This document shows, piece by piece, positions 39,371 to 39,657 of a DNA stretch of 39,657 nt. Position 1 is the stretch's first letter; each line of letters opens with the position of its first letter. A model generated the notes under the pieces. It had not been told where the DNA came from, did no database searches, and saw only the letters and a list, made by a program, of their open reading frames with translations. Both the position numbers and the translations under genes were made by a program. The DNA is from an uncultured Collinsella sp. (GTDB lineage Bacteria; Actinomycetota; Coriobacteriia; Coriobacteriales; Coriobacteriaceae): positions 1-39,657 of the forward strand of contig URNI01000005.1 of assembly GCA_900549135.1 (NCBI GenBank). Reading direction: 5' to 3'.

Positions 39371-39657
39371 TTAGGGGAGGAGCTCCATCGCGGCGTCGTG
39401 GGCGGCGTGCTCGTAGGTGTCGTCGAGGGGCTTGAGCGGCAGCAGAGCGTTGGCCTGTGCGTCGCCACGGCGCTCGAGGGCGTGGGCGATGAGCCAGTCG
39501 GCGAGCTCGGGGTTCTTGGGCAGCGCTGGTCCGTGCAGGTACGTGCCGATGACGCCCTTGTAGATGAGGCCCTCAAAGCAATCGTCGCCGTTGTTGCCGG
39601 TACCCGTGACGACGGACGTTCCGAGCGGCGTGGCCTCTGCATCGAGCAGGGTGCGGC
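39371..39657 (-). CDS. gatD: Lipid II isoglutaminyl synthase glutaminase subunit GatD, C-terminal part (partial)
   Basis: An open frame runs from the window edge to TAA 39371-39373 and gives the last 95 residues. The text TGTGNNGDDCFEGLIYKGVIGTYLHGPALPKNPELADWL, in parts, is characteristic for GatD, with the catalytic triad His in YLHGP. GatD releases ammonia from glutamine for MurT, which amidates D-Glu of lipid II in Gram-positive walls. The nucleophile Cys lies outside the window. Host gene. Confidence 0.88.
   Translation of the reverse strand, partial: RTLLDAEATPLGTSVVTGTGNNGDDCFEGLIYKGVIGTYLHGPALPKNPELADWLIAHALERRGDAQANALLPLKPLDDTYEHAAHDAAMELLP

Noticed and set aside
39325..39642. 105-residue minus-strand open frame at the right edge
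   Set aside because: The overlapping frame ending at 39371 gives recognisable GatD; this one is an Arg/Ser/Pro-rich shadow.

Overview
The window holds a complete temperate siphovirus-type prophage of about 35.3 kb (core-to-core 3673..39001) inserted into the 3' end of a tRNA-Glu(UUC) gene of a high-GC Gram-positive host. The host genes at the edges (a GH4 glycosidase, a glucoside PTS permease, a class C-like serine hydrolase on the left; the GatD subunit of lipid II isoglutaminyl synthase on the right), the GC-rich codon use and the lysin types fit an actinobacterium, most likely Coriobacteriia (Collinsella-like). The genus is inference.

Layout. 1..3430: chromosomal sugar-use genes on the + strand. 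3431..3682: terminators and attL. 3757..25087 (- strand): late genes. Read in transcription order they are terminase small and large subunits, portal, a MuF protein with a toxin-like C-terminus, scaffold, major capsid protein, head-tail connectors, major tail protein, a -1 frameshift chaperone pair, tape measure, two large tail/baseplate proteins, a coiled-coil fibre, a receptor-type protein with a DGR-like variable C-terminus, a reverse transcriptase, XkdX, holin and two peptidoglycan-directed enzymes. 25311..36509 (- strand): early genes, tightly overlapping small ORFs plus HNH, a cytosine methyltransferase broken by two compensating frameshifts, DnaC-like loader, SSB, ERF annealing protein, RusA and a Cro-like regulator. 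36510..36643: divergent promoter region with about four operators. 36644..39037 (+ strand): CI-like repressor, PH-domain protein and large serine integrase. 38996..39072: tRNA-Glu. 39073..39657: host sequence with a regular repeat cluster and the gatD 3' end.

How it works together. Two face-to-face sigma70-type promoters, each with an operator inside its spacer, set the lysis/lysogeny switch. The late region is divided by three terminators, each followed by a shared ATCTCACG motif, which looks like phage-specific transcription punctuation. The most interesting reading is that attP lies inside the integrase reading frame. Integration swaps the last residues of the integrase: the lysogen form ends in tRNA-antisense codons, and the phage form would be 14 residues longer, end in -RAA, and stop 1 bp past the lysin stop codon. 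Also notable are the DGR-like RT and target pair without a recognisable template repeat, the MuF toxin without a visible immunity gene, and a 40-bp-phased alternating repeat next to the tRNA.
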